Shown: piece by piece, positions 23,281 to 32,213 of the stretch
Layout of the letters: each line of letters begins with the position of its first letter
Numbering within the stretch: position 1 is the first letter of the stretch
Assembly: GCA_910577675.1 (NCBI GenBank)
Contig: CAJTOR010000004.1
Span: forward strand, 1-64,000
Source: an uncultured Lachnospiraceae bacterium
GTDB taxonomy: Bacteria > Bacillota > Clostridia > Lachnospirales > Lachnospiraceae
Direction of reading: 5' to 3'
DNA length: 64,000 bases
The notes under the pieces: generated by a model
Seen by the model: only the letters and a program-made list of their open reading frames with translations
Told to the model about the DNA's origin: nothing
Databases searched by the model: none
Translations under genes and position numbers: made by a program

Positions 23281-26166
23281 TTAAACCTCGTCACCAAAAT
23301 GTTTCTTTTTATACATCTTGACCATAATAGTCCTTGTGGCAGCCGTTCCCACCAAAACCGCACCCACAAGGCAGAGCACGTAAGCCCATACCGGGAGAAG
23401 AGGCTTCTTCGCTTCCACAACATCGCCGCCGTTTACCGGCTCGTTCCAGTTGCCAGGGTCAATATCGCCACCGCCCCAATTGCTGTCCGGCTCCGCCTGG
23501 ACGTAGGTGGATGGAATTTCAAATTCCTTTGTAACCTCATCACCGTTACTGTCCTCAAAATGTACGATCAGCTTCCCTGTCACCTGTCCTTCCATAATCG
23601 GCAAAACAGAGATTTCCTGGTAACTGCTGCTGCCCGCCGACACCGTACCGATAATCGCCGACGTACCGGTTTCAAACTGGAGATAATCACTCTCCATCGT
23701 AATATAGACATTGTTCAGCGAAGAACGCCCCATATTGTAGAAGTCAAACATCAGGGTGGTCGCCTGGTTCACCGTCGGGGTATCCCACCCGTAACCAAGC
23801 GCCAGGTTCTGAAGCGCCGGGCGTGAATTTTCCACCGCCTGGAGTTTTACCGGGAGTTCCTCTGTCACACCGCCCTTCTCGGTATCTGCCTGCGACATAT
23901 CCTCATACTCGTAAGCCACCTTAATTGTCAGGTCATATGAACCCGTCGCCGTATCGGACTTCACTTTTAAGTTAATTGTATTCTCCGCTGTTTCACCCGG
24001 CTTAATCGAATCAATATAGAAATTATTGCTGCCCTTTGTCGCCGAGAAAACATCCTCCGCCTGCATCACTGTGACAGTAATATTCTTTGCAGTTTTGCTT
24101 GCATGGGTATTGCGCAGCTTAAATGTAAAGTCAAAAGTCGAACCTGCGCGCAGTTCCTCCTCGCTCAGAGTAAAGGAATCCACAATCAGCTTAGGACGGC
24201 TCTTAGCATCTGAATTCTGGTTCTGCACATTTAAGATGTAAACTGCCGTCTGCTCCGTCTGAGGCTTATCATCCGCATCCTTGTAGGAATACTCAAGCTT
24301 TAAGGTATTGAATCCCTCACGGATACTATCACCGAGTTTAAAAGTCATCGAAACATTCTTCGACGCGCCTGCCTCAATGGAGCCGACACGCTTGTAAACT
24401 TCCGAGGATATCGGCTCAAAACCGCTGCTGCCAAGCTCGGTACCCGAGAATTTCATATCCGTGATCCCCTTCGTCCCCTTGTTCTCAACGGTAAAAGAAA
24501 CGGTCACAGTCTCGCCAACCACCGGGCTTGCCGGGCTTTGGGAAATATTGGTAATTTCAATATTATTCTTTACCTGCTCCTCTGTTTCCTTTGTAACATT
24601 TAAAATGTAAACTGTCTTCGCCTCGCTCTGAGCAGCCCCTTCCGCATCCTCATAAGTCATCTCAAGTTTTAACTCATTCATCCCCTCTGGGATACCGCTA
24701 CCAAGTTTAAACTGCATCTTCACTTGCTGCGATTCCCCGACTGCCAGGTCACCAATCTCATATTTCACATCCGCTGTCAGCGGCTCAAAACCGTTGCTCG
24801 AAAGCTCATTCCCGGCAATTTTAAGATCGCTGATATCATTGCTGCCGTTGTTGGTCACCAAGAAATTCACAGTCAGGATATCACCCGGCATCGGTGCCGC
24901 AGGCTCCTGTGTCATCTGGCTTATCACTACATCATTTTTTACTTCCTGCTTTTCCGGAACCACAACCGTTAAATAAACACTTGTGGTCGTGGAGATAATG
25001 TTGCCCTTGCTGTCCTCATAACTTACTTTTGCCTTTAATTCCTTCAATCCTTCCGATGCGGACTTTGTAACATATAAAGGCAGTTTAACTTCCTTTTTAT
25101 CACCCGGTTTTAAATTTCCTGCCTCCACGCCCGTAGTAGGATAATTCGGAAGGATATTTGACGATGTTCCAACCCCCTCCTGGAACTCCACCACAATGTT
25201 TTTCGCAGTTTTCTTGCCAATATTTTCAATCGTAATCACCGCGTCATAAGGATTATCTATCTGCTTTTCATCATTGAGCTTTGCCGCCTGGGCCACTAAC
25301 TTAGCGTCATCCGAATCCGCGTTGCTGTTATCCAAAATATCGACAAAAAACTCGCTGGTATCGGTTTTTGCCTCGCCATCCGCATTTTTATACTCGTAAT
25401 TTACTTTGATTGTATACTGCCCCGGCTTTGTATCGGACAGAACCCGCAAAGATAATGTCTGGTGCTTGTTTGCCTTCCCAGCCATATCGCCGACTTTTAT
25501 CTTCTTAACCGAATAATTCGGGACAATACCCGCATCACATTCAATCGACATAATCGTATTTAATGCAGTGATCTCCCCCTCATTCCTCGCATCAAATTCT
25601 ATATCAAATGTTGCGCCTGCCACCGCCGATTGTTTCTGATACATAAAATTATCGGCAACCAACTGTGCCCCAGCCTTTTCTTTATTGACATAGATATCAA
25701 GAGGAATCTTAGCTTCATGAATTTCCTCCGTCGTATACTCCGAATAATGTGTACCGGAAAAAGTAAACTCAATATTTCCTTTATATGCGCCAATCTTGGC
25801 AGTGTCCTTAATTTTCAAATCAAACTCTACATTCGTTGTCTGGTAACTGTTAATACCCACCGGGTCACCCGCCGGCACATTCTCGCGTGTAAGGACAGCT
25901 TCCGTAAGTTCAAAAACATTGCTGTCATCCGGTTTTACCAACACGACAATATCGCCCGGATTAATCGTATATTCCCAGCTTGCCAGACGCACTGGAATAA
26001 CCACATGTTTCGTTTCACCGGCAGCCATCTTAAAATTGGTAGAAGCACCAACCGCCGGTATAATAATCTTATCCCCCTCCGCCGCCTTCATCATCTCCCT
26101 GCCGGAAAAGCAGGCAAGCACCATCGCCAGTACCAAAAGCAATGCTAAAACTCTTCTCTTTTTCAT
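23281..26166 (-). CDS. Large CARDB/NEW3-repeat surface protein (COG1361-like)
   Basis: A 961-residue exported, membrane-anchored protein. An N-terminal signal (MKKRRVLALLLVLAMVLAC, possibly lipidated at Cys19) is followed by about seven beta-sandwich domains of the CARDB/NEW3 kind. Two adjacent domains are clear ~116-residue duplicates (SQMTQEPAAPMPGD... and NISQSPASPVVGET..., each ending with TVYILNV or AVYILNV). A C-terminal TM helix (WAYVLCLVGAVLVGTAA) and basic tail KMYKKKHFGDEV close it. The start at 26166 has GAGG seven bases upstream. Second gene of the ABC operon, between the ATPase and the small Gly-rich gene, so probably the extracellular arm of that complex. Ligand unknown. Confidence 0.85.
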   Translation of the reverse strand: MKKRRVLALLLVLAMVLACFSGREMMKAAEGDKIIIPAVGASTNFKMAAGETKHVVIPVRLASWEYTINPGDIVVLVKPDDSNVFELTEAVLTRENVPAGDPVGINSYQTTNVEFDLKIKDTAKIGAYKGNIEFTFSGTHYSEYTTEEIHEAKIPLDIYVNKEKAGAQLVADNFMYQKQSAVAGATFDIEFDARNEGEITALNTIMSIECDAGIVPNYSVKKIKVGDMAGKANKHQTLSLRVLSDTKPGQYTIKVNYEYKNADGEAKTDTSEFFVDILDNSNADSDDAKLVAQAAKLNDEKQIDNPYDAVITIENIGKKTAKNIVVEFQEGVGTSSNILPNYPTTGVEAGNLKPGDKKEVKLPLYVTKSASEGLKELKAKVSYEDSKGNIISTTTSVYLTVVVPEKQEVKNDVVISQMTQEPAAPMPGDILTVNFLVTNNGSNDISDLKIAGNELSSNGFEPLTADVKYEIGDLAVGESQQVKMQFKLGSGIPEGMNELKLEMTYEDAEGAAQSEAKTVYILNVTKETEEQVKNNIEITNISQSPASPVVGETVTVSFTVENKGTKGITDMKFSGTELGSSGFEPISSEVYKRVGSIEAGASKNVSMTFKLGDSIREGFNTLKLEYSYKDADDKPQTEQTAVYILNVQNQNSDAKSRPKLIVDSFTLSEEELRAGSTFDFTFKLRNTHASKTAKNITVTVMQAEDVFSATKGSNNFYIDSIKPGETAENTINLKVKSDTATGSYDLTIKVAYEYEDMSQADTEKGGVTEELPVKLQAVENSRPALQNLALGYGWDTPTVNQATTLMFDFYNMGRSSLNNVYITMESDYLQFETGTSAIIGTVSAGSSSYQEISVLPIMEGQVTGKLIVHFEDSNGDEVTKEFEIPSTYVQAEPDSNWGGGDIDPGNWNEPVNGGDVVEAKKPLLPVWAYVLCLVGAVLVGTAATRTIMVKMYKKKHFGDEV

Positions 26167-26191
26167 AATTTTCCTCATTTCTGCCCTGCTA

Positions 26192-27271
26192 CTATTTTTC
26201 ATTTTCCTGTGCAGGTGCCTTTGTCTGCCCCCGCTCTTTTGTCTTTTTTCCCTTTCTGGCATCCTGTGCCCTCTTATCCCCTTCGCCCACATCCGTAACC
26301 TTCCCATCGAACTGCGTATCCTGCTCTCCAATCGTTACATCGCCATCCCCGGATACCGTACTATCTGGTTCAGCCGTCTTAGTAGTTTCCTGCACACCTG
26401 CTATGACTCCACCATCCTGTGCGCTCTTCTCATCCGTTTTGTTTTCCTTGCCTTCTGCTGCCGCCGTTTCCTCGACTGCCTCCTCAAAAGAATCAATCGG
26501 GTGCTCAATCAGCTCAACACTCTGGATCTTCCCATCAAGGATATGTATGATCTTATCCGCAAAATCTGCGAGGCGCGGGTCGTGCGTAACCATCACGATC
26601 GTCTGTTGGTTATCCCTGGCAATCTGTTTAATCAGCTTCATAACCTCCATGGTAGTCCTGGTATCAAGATTACCGGTCGGCTCATCCGCAAACACAATCT
26701 CCGGCTTTGCCACAAACGCGCGCGCTATGCCGACACGCTGCTGCTGACCGCCGCTCATCTGTTTCGGGCGGTGGTTGATACGCTCGCTAAGACCAACCTT
26801 AACCAGCATCTCCTTTGCCATTTTCCGCCGCCTTCTGGACGGGACACGCTTAAAGACCAGCGGAAATTCCACATTTTCAAGCGCCGTCATGGAATTTAAC
26901 AGATTATACGACTGAAAGACGAAGCCTAAGTACTTCTGCCGGAATTTCGCAAGCTGCTTCTCCGACATTTTGCGCACATCCTTGCCCTTTATCAGAATCT
27001 GTCCGCCCGAGGCTTTCTCTATCCCCGCCATCAGGTTAAGCAGCGTCGATTTCCCCGAGCCGGATGTCCCGAGCAGACAGCAGAACTCGCCCTTATTAAT
27101 CTCAAAGCTCACATCATCCACCGCACAGATGCGCTCGCTTCCCATGCGGTAAACCTTCTTTACATTTTTTATCTCGATCACCGCCGGCTCTTTCTTCGCA
27201 TCCATCTTCTTCTGCAACACTTTCTCCAATATTTCACCCTCTTTCCGTGTCAGTACATCCTCTAATAACAT
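26192..27271 (-). CDS. MacB/LolD-type ABC transporter ATPase with C-terminal tail
   Basis: A 359-residue ATPase. Walker A is GTSGSGKST, the signature is MSGGQQQRVGIARAF, Walker B is PEIVFADEPTGNLD, and the H-loop is VTHDPRLAD. The family is LolD/MacB (partner of FtsX-type permeases). An N-terminal extension of about 30 residues precedes the domain, and a ~95-residue Glu/Lys/Asp-rich, low-complexity tail follows residue 265, unusual for this family and of unknown purpose. First gene of a four-gene operon: ATPase, CARDB-like protein, small Gly-rich protein, permease. A weak -10 with upstream TGTAACAT repeats suggests activator control. Confidence 0.92.
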   Translation of the reverse strand: MLLEDVLTRKEGEILEKVLQKKMDAKKEPAVIEIKNVKKVYRMGSERICAVDDVSFEINKGEFCCLLGTSGSGKSTLLNLMAGIEKASGGQILIKGKDVRKMSEKQLAKFRQKYLGFVFQSYNLLNSMTALENVEFPLVFKRVPSRRRRKMAKEMLVKVGLSERINHRPKQMSGGQQQRVGIARAFVAKPEIVFADEPTGNLDTRTTMEVMKLIKQIARDNQQTIVMVTHDPRLADFADKIIHILDGKIQSVELIEHPIDSFEEAVEETAAAEGKENKTDEKSAQDGGVIAGVQETTKTAEPDSTVSGDGDVTIGEQDTQFDGKVTDVGEGDKRAQDARKGKKTKERGQTKAPAQENEK

Positions 27272-27320
27272 ACAATAAAAATATTAAAAAATCCACTTTG
27301 ATTTTCTTACGTTTCTCTTA

Positions 27321-27343
27321 ATTTTATGTTACATCATGTTACA
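27321..27343 (-). promoter_or_regulatory. Direct-repeat activator site and -10 of the ABC operon
   Basis: On the minus strand TGTAACAT occurs twice (27336-27343 and 27326-27333), starts 10 bp apart. TAAAAT (27321-27326) follows where a -10 would be, and there is no good -35. Direct repeats one helical turn apart replacing the -35 are the usual layout of OmpR/PhoB-type activated promoters. The pattern is seen; the regulator is unknown. Confidence 0.45.
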
Positions 27344-27474
27344 GCGAAGCTAAAATAATTCCTTTTCCTGGTAAAAACTACCTAATTTTCCACTATACTG
27401 TATATTTCCATCCACACTTTCCTGTTTTAATATACCCCTTGTGGGGACTTCAGGATAACACTGCCCTAACAAAA

Positions 27475-27510
27475 GATGCCGGGACAAACCTGGAAGTTTT
27501 TCCCGACATC
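27475..27510 (-). terminator. Terminator of the AI-2E transporter operon
   Basis: On the minus strand GATGTCGGGA (27510-27501) pairs with TCCCGGCATC (27484-27475, one G-T pair) and is followed by TTTTGTT. It lies 27 bp after the transporter stop. Confidence 0.75.
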
Positions 27511-27536
27511 AAAAAAACAGACTCCCCCCATTTTAT

Positions 27537-28772
27537 CTACGCCTGTGAACCGTCCACATACTCCGCCTCGTCATCCGTTTCATCCACAACGGAGTTCCTC
27601 TTTGCGCGCGCAAGTTTCTTCGCGTTCTTTCTTTTTTCGACATAGTTTGTAAATACCTTCTGGAAATAAGCGCCTACCGGGACAGCTAAAAGCATACCCC
27701 AAAGACCGCCGATCGCATTGCCAAAGATAAGGAAGATTACGACAAGTAGCGGGTGCACCTTAATGCTCTTGCCGATAAACTTCGCCTCGATCACATTGCC
27801 GTCAAGTGTCTGGATAATCAAAAGCGCGATGATGGACGCAATCATTACCTGATACTTGCCTTCCACAATGGAGATCAAGATAATGCTGGCGTAGCCGACA
27901 AAAGGTCCCAAGTACGGCACCAGGTTTGCAAGCCCGGTAAGAAGTCCGATAATCGGTGCCAGACTGATGCCGGTCAGCATCATCGCCGTGCTTGTCGCCA
28001 AGATCATAAACGCCACATCCATCAACTGCCCCCGGATATAACCGGAAAACACCTCATCCACATCATTTAAAAAATGCCGTATCCTGGTATTCGCGCGCTC
28101 CGTGAACACCGCGTCCGCCACCTCAGAGAAATACCCCGTCATATGCTGGCCGTCAACCATAAAATAAATGCCGATAATAAGGCCGAACATCACCGTCGTG
28201 ACATATCCCGCAATATCCGAGAATGAACCGAGCACCCCGTTTGCAAGGTTCTGCACAAACCCGATCACCGCACCGGAAATCTTCCCTACCGAGTTGGTAA
28301 GCTGTTCCGAACCAATATCAAGGCTGTTAAGCTTTGCTAACAGGGACTCATAAAAGTTTGTCAGGCTGTTTGTAAGTGCGGTAAGTGCCTTGAAGGTTTC
28401 ATCGAGATTTGCAAACTGGAGCTGGTGTGTGACACTGTAGACAATCGCCGATGCAATCGCCGTAATCACAAGGATAATCAACAGCAGCACGGTAAACACC
28501 CCGAGCAGGCGGCTGCGCTTTTTAAGAAATTTCACCCTGGCATACCGGTCGGTAAAAAAATCGTTGAGCGGCTTTAGAATATACGCCATAACAAAGCCAA
28601 AAATAATCGGTTTCGCCACCTTTAAAAGCCAGTTTAAACCCGCCATTATCGAAGCGAAAATCTCCGGCGCGTGGTCTGCCAACTGATCGATCACCTTGTA
28701 AATCAGTATCAGGACCGCAAAAAATACTGCCATGCGGATGTATCTTTTATTGACCTTATCCTTCCACTTCAT
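27537..28772 (-). CDS. AI-2E family transporter
   Basis: A 411-residue polytopic protein of the AI-2E (PerM/YdiK) family with about eight hydrophobic helices. The N-terminal basic stretch is followed by YIRMAVFFAVLILIYKVIDQL. The family block FVAYILKP-like (FGFVMAYILKPLNDFF) and the closing PLLVVIFLIFGNAIGGLWGMLLAVPVGAY region are clear. Members export small molecules or act in pH/ion homeostasis; the AI-2 export role is shown for few members, so substrate here is unknown. The C-terminal tail is charged. It starts three bases after the cytidylate-kinase-like gene ends, so the two are co-transcribed. Confidence 0.9.
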   Translation of the reverse strand: MKWKDKVNKRYIRMAVFFAVLILIYKVIDQLADHAPEIFASIMAGLNWLLKVAKPIIFGFVMAYILKPLNDFFTDRYARVKFLKKRSRLLGVFTVLLLIILVITAIASAIVYSVTHQLQFANLDETFKALTALTNSLTNFYESLLAKLNSLDIGSEQLTNSVGKISGAVIGFVQNLANGVLGSFSDIAGYVTTVMFGLIIGIYFMVDGQHMTGYFSEVADAVFTERANTRIRHFLNDVDEVFSGYIRGQLMDVAFMILATSTAMMLTGISLAPIIGLLTGLANLVPYLGPFVGYASIILISIVEGKYQVMIASIIALLIIQTLDGNVIEAKFIGKSIKVHPLLVVIFLIFGNAIGGLWGMLLAVPVGAYFQKVFTNYVEKRKNAKKLARAKRNSVVDETDDEAEYVDGSQA

Positions 28773-28775
28773 GTG

Positions 28776-29393
28776 CTATTCCCCGCTGCCTTCAATATAA
28801 GCCTTAATGCATGCCACCGCGTGGTCAATCCCGCCGTAGCTACTCTTTACCGCAAGATGGTAGTTCTCCGCCCTCCCCCACTTCTCGCTCGCATGGTAAT
28901 TGTAATAATTTGCGCGCCGCTTATCAATCTTTAAAATATTCTCCTCCGCCTTGTTCGGCGAGAGCCCGTCAATGCGGATCGCGCGCTCGATACGGAAATC
29001 AATATCAGCCCAGATAAATACATTTACAACATTGTCCATATCTTTAAGGATATAGTCCGCGCAGCGCCCGACAATCACACAAGGTCCTTCCGCCGCCACT
29101 TTGCGGATCACATCGGACTGCGCAAGATAAATCCTGTCGTCCAGGGAAAGATGCGAAAATCCAAGCTCCTGGTTGCCGTAGGAATTCATGCCCATGGCAA
29201 TCGAGTAGAGAAGGCTGTTCGATGCCTTGCTCTCCGCATTCTCAAACGCAGCCTCCGCAAATCCGCTCTCCTTCGCCGCCCTGGTAATCAGCTCATTGTC
29301 ATAAAATGGGATGGAAAATTTTTCCGCCAGCTTCGCACCAATCTCCCTGCCGCCGCTTCCGTACTGCCTGCTGATCGTGATTACTTTATCCAT
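28776..29393 (-). CDS. Cytidylate kinase-like family protein
   Basis: A 205-residue P-loop protein. The N-terminus MDKVITISRQYGSGGREIG places the phosphate loop at 12-18 in the modified form seen in the cytidylate kinase-like family (Pfam Cytidylate_kin2). VIVGRCADYIL and RIERAIRIDGLSPNKAEENI are further conserved blocks (the lid region with Arg residues). The true substrate of this family is not settled; true Cmk proteins are larger. The start at 29393 has GGAGG seven bases upstream. First gene of a pair with the AI-2E transporter. Confidence 0.88.
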   Translation of the reverse strand: MDKVITISRQYGSGGREIGAKLAEKFSIPFYDNELITRAAKESGFAEAAFENAESKASNSLLYSIAMGMNSYGNQELGFSHLSLDDRIYLAQSDVIRKVAAEGPCVIVGRCADYILKDMDNVVNVFIWADIDFRIERAIRIDGLSPNKAEENILKIDKRRANYYNYHASEKWGRAENYHLAVKSSYGGIDHAVACIKAYIEGSGE

Positions 29394-29462
29394 ACCTGAT
29401 CCTCCTTCAATCCTTTTTATTTCCACTATTTTATCACAAATAATCTGAAAAATAAACCATTA

Positions 29463-32213
29463 TCAATAAAGTTTTATAAATTTCAGATAATATTTTTCGA
29501 TCAGCCCGCATTCCCCGAACAATTCCCGGCGCATTTTCCCGTAGATTCCGGCAATAAAGTCCGCCTCTTCCACAGAGATATGCCCCCTGCCAAAGCCCGC
29601 AAAAAGCGCCGTCTTCTGACAGTGCAGAAAATCCCCAGCAAATAATGCACGGGCTTCCACTCTTTTTGCAAAATCCTCATAACTCTCCCCCGGTTCGCCC
29701 ACAATCCCCCTGCGGTTAAGGATGCGTTCCATCTGGGTGTAGTACCATAGTACCTGACTTTTTCTTTCCCGCCCGCGGCGCTTGCGCACACTCCAGACAA
29801 TCCGGTAGCGCGCAAAGAACAAAAGCCCCGTTGCCAATAATAATACCAGCACCGCAAAAAACGGCTTAACCCAGGCGGCAGGCACAGAAGGCTCCCCCTT
29901 TATATCCGTACCTGACTGTCCCTGATCGCCCTGCGGCGGCGTTGTAAGAGTCGGGATGGGTGTGTCCCCCTTTTGCGGGGGTGTTGGCTCCGGCGTGTCC
30001 GTAACCGCCTCCTTGGTTGGTTGAATTTCCTCTGTCGGTTCCGGTGTGACGGTTGCCGTCGGCGTGATGGTTGGCTTTGGGGTCGGCGTGGTCTCAGGTT
30101 CCGGGATCGGTGTCGGTTCCGGCAGATTTTCGACTTCATCAAGAATTTCCTGAGGCCTGCCCCCCTCATCCCCCTCCATATAACCACATGTTACCTCAAG
30201 TGGAATCCACCCAAGGTTCTCCAGATAAACTTCCACCCAGGCATGGGCAGCATAATCCCTGACTTCAACACGCTTTTGCATTGCGGCGCGCGTGCTGGGA
30301 GGCTTCTTTCCCATCTCATACCCCCCAACATATGACCTGATCTCCCACCGCTCGTTTATTGTTCCCGCACAAACCACTTTCCCTTCCTCGATTTCCTCCC
30401 GCGCAATATAATATCCTTCCGCATAGCGCGCAGGAACCCCGAGGCTGCGAAGCATAAGTACCGCTGAGGATGCAAAATGTACACAGTAGCCTTTCTTATT
30501 CTCGTAGAGGAAATAATTTACAAAATCGGCATCCGGCGGCATCAGCCCCGGTGTAAGCGTGTATTCATAATGTGAGAGATAGCGCAGAACCGCCTCAATT
30601 TTTCCATCCACCGTGGCGGTGGATGCACCCGGAAGCAGTTCTTTTAGCGCTTTGTGCTCTTCTGGCACCTGCGTGTAATACTGATATACAAACTCCCGGT
30701 AAGCTTCTGAAAAATCACGGTACATTACACTTTCAGGATTGGTTTGCCAGCCGATGACCTTTTTATTCTGCAAATTAAAGGCTTTCTCGGTCAGCACACC
30801 GAAACTGCGCAAAAAATCCATTCCCGGCATAAGGAAACTATACTCATATTCCTTTTCCCGCGACGCGCTAAAAAAATGCCCATCCTGCTCATTTTGGAAT
30901 CCCTCCTGCATAAGGGGGTTGATATAATATGGCGCATAGACATACCGCCTGTTTGCCGTAATATATTCCACCTTCATACTCCCACTGGTAATAAGCGGTC
31001 CGCTCCCTGCGGAATAAAAGTCCATCAGTATGGGTCCCGTACCATGATAGACCATATCCATCATCCGGTAACCCTGTTCCTGCGAACCCATCCCATATTT
31101 TTGTGCAAGCGCAGCATACTCCTTTGCCGCCTCCACAGAAAGTCCGTCCCAGCCATCTTCCGTGTAACTTGCACCGGTATAACCCCTTAAATAAACGGGC
31201 TGGTATACCTCCGGCAATGTCACTACCAAAGCCGTGACATTATCAAAGCTGATTTTTTCTGCACGGCTGAATTTTCCGCTGTTAAGACCGCCGATCTTCC
31301 CGATTTTAGCATCCTTGCCAATCTTATTTAACGAGATGATGCCCGAAAAGACATCCGCAATTTCTGCCCAGACCGGCGAAGCTGCAATCCGCGCAAACCC
31401 CTCCTGCAATTCCTGTTTTTTCTCCCTTAGTTCCCTGTTTATCTTATACTCCTCCCCGTCCACTGCGCGGGAAACAAAAAAACCGGTAAAGACTGTTACT
31501 ACACACAGAAAAAATGCAATCTTTACGCGCCTTTTCTGACCGTCCCCGTATTCTTTCCTCACTTTGTCGTTTGAAACATAATACTCCGCTCCCATCCCGC
31601 CAAATGAAAACTGCAAGAGCGCCAGAAAAAAACTGCCGATAAAAAAAACAGGCACCGGCACCAGACCGACCACAAGCCCGAAAAGCGATGCCCCCGCAAG
31701 CAGCAGGACTGACAAAAACCTTCCCCGACCGCGAAAGAGCGGCCGCGCCAGACAGACCCCAACCGGCTGCAAAAACAGGGCAAAAAAGGCACCATAACAT
31801 GCCTCTTCCTCCCACACTGTTTTAAATCTCCAAAGGGATACTTTATAATAATTGTAAACAAGCTTATTAAATGAATTTGCCAGATAGAAAAATCCGTCAC
31901 GAATCATTTCCATATTTTGGTAAACAAAGATCCCCACCACACAAAGATAGACAAAAAGCAGAAGGTAGCGCCATTTCTTACTTGCTGAAAAAAAGACCGT
32001 CCACACCAGCCCACATACTGCCCCCGCATAAAAAAGCGGGCGCATTGGGAAAGAGATCTCCAGCAGTGTAATCAGGCATCCCATTATAAAAGTCATCTCA
32101 ATCCAAAGGATAAGAAGCAGCAGGGCGCGGTATACTGCCCTGCCATATTTTCCCGTCCTTTGCAATTCCCTTTGCACCCTCATTTCCTCGCTAAATTCTA
32201 ATTCCCCTGCCAT
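29463..32213 (-). CDS. TgpA-like membrane transglutaminase-domain protein
   Basis: A 916-residue protein with about seven N-terminal TM helices (to ~250), an extracytoplasmic region, and a transglutaminase-like core. The nucleophile Cys is in NKKGYCVHFASSAVLMLRS and the His in YAAHAWVEVYLENLGW. A Pro/Thr-rich linker (many PTP/EPT units), a TM helix (WVKPFFAVLVLLLATGLLFF) and a cytoplasmic DUF4129-like tail follow. The third catalytic position is Glu (GWIPLEVT), where many relatives have Asp. Third gene of MoxR-DUF58-transglutaminase; its start overlaps the DUF58 gene by 16 bp. The family is linked to envelope processing, but the substrate is unknown. Confidence 0.9.
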   Translation of the reverse strand: MAGELEFSEEMRVQRELQRTGKYGRAVYRALLLLILWIEMTFIMGCLITLLEISFPMRPLFYAGAVCGLVWTVFFSASKKWRYLLLFVYLCVVGIFVYQNMEMIRDGFFYLANSFNKLVYNYYKVSLWRFKTVWEEEACYGAFFALFLQPVGVCLARPLFRGRGRFLSVLLLAGASLFGLVVGLVPVPVFFIGSFFLALLQFSFGGMGAEYYVSNDKVRKEYGDGQKRRVKIAFFLCVVTVFTGFFVSRAVDGEEYKINRELREKKQELQEGFARIAASPVWAEIADVFSGIISLNKIGKDAKIGKIGGLNSGKFSRAEKISFDNVTALVVTLPEVYQPVYLRGYTGASYTEDGWDGLSVEAAKEYAALAQKYGMGSQEQGYRMMDMVYHGTGPILMDFYSAGSGPLITSGSMKVEYITANRRYVYAPYYINPLMQEGFQNEQDGHFFSASREKEYEYSFLMPGMDFLRSFGVLTEKAFNLQNKKVIGWQTNPESVMYRDFSEAYREFVYQYYTQVPEEHKALKELLPGASTATVDGKIEAVLRYLSHYEYTLTPGLMPPDADFVNYFLYENKKGYCVHFASSAVLMLRSLGVPARYAEGYYIAREEIEEGKVVCAGTINERWEIRSYVGGYEMGKKPPSTRAAMQKRVEVRDYAAHAWVEVYLENLGWIPLEVTCGYMEGDEGGRPQEILDEVENLPEPTPIPEPETTPTPKPTITPTATVTPEPTEEIQPTKEAVTDTPEPTPPQKGDTPIPTLTTPPQGDQGQSGTDIKGEPSVPAAWVKPFFAVLVLLLATGLLFFARYRIVWSVRKRRGRERKSQVLWYYTQMERILNRRGIVGEPGESYEDFAKRVEARALFAGDFLHCQKTALFAGFGRGHISVEEADFIAGIYGKMRRELFGECGLIEKYYLKFIKLY

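Noticed and set aside
29960-30130. Short-period repeat suspected to be a CRISPR or minisatellite
   Set aside because: It is the Pro/Thr-rich linker of the transglutaminase protein; units are irregular and in frame, with no spacers.
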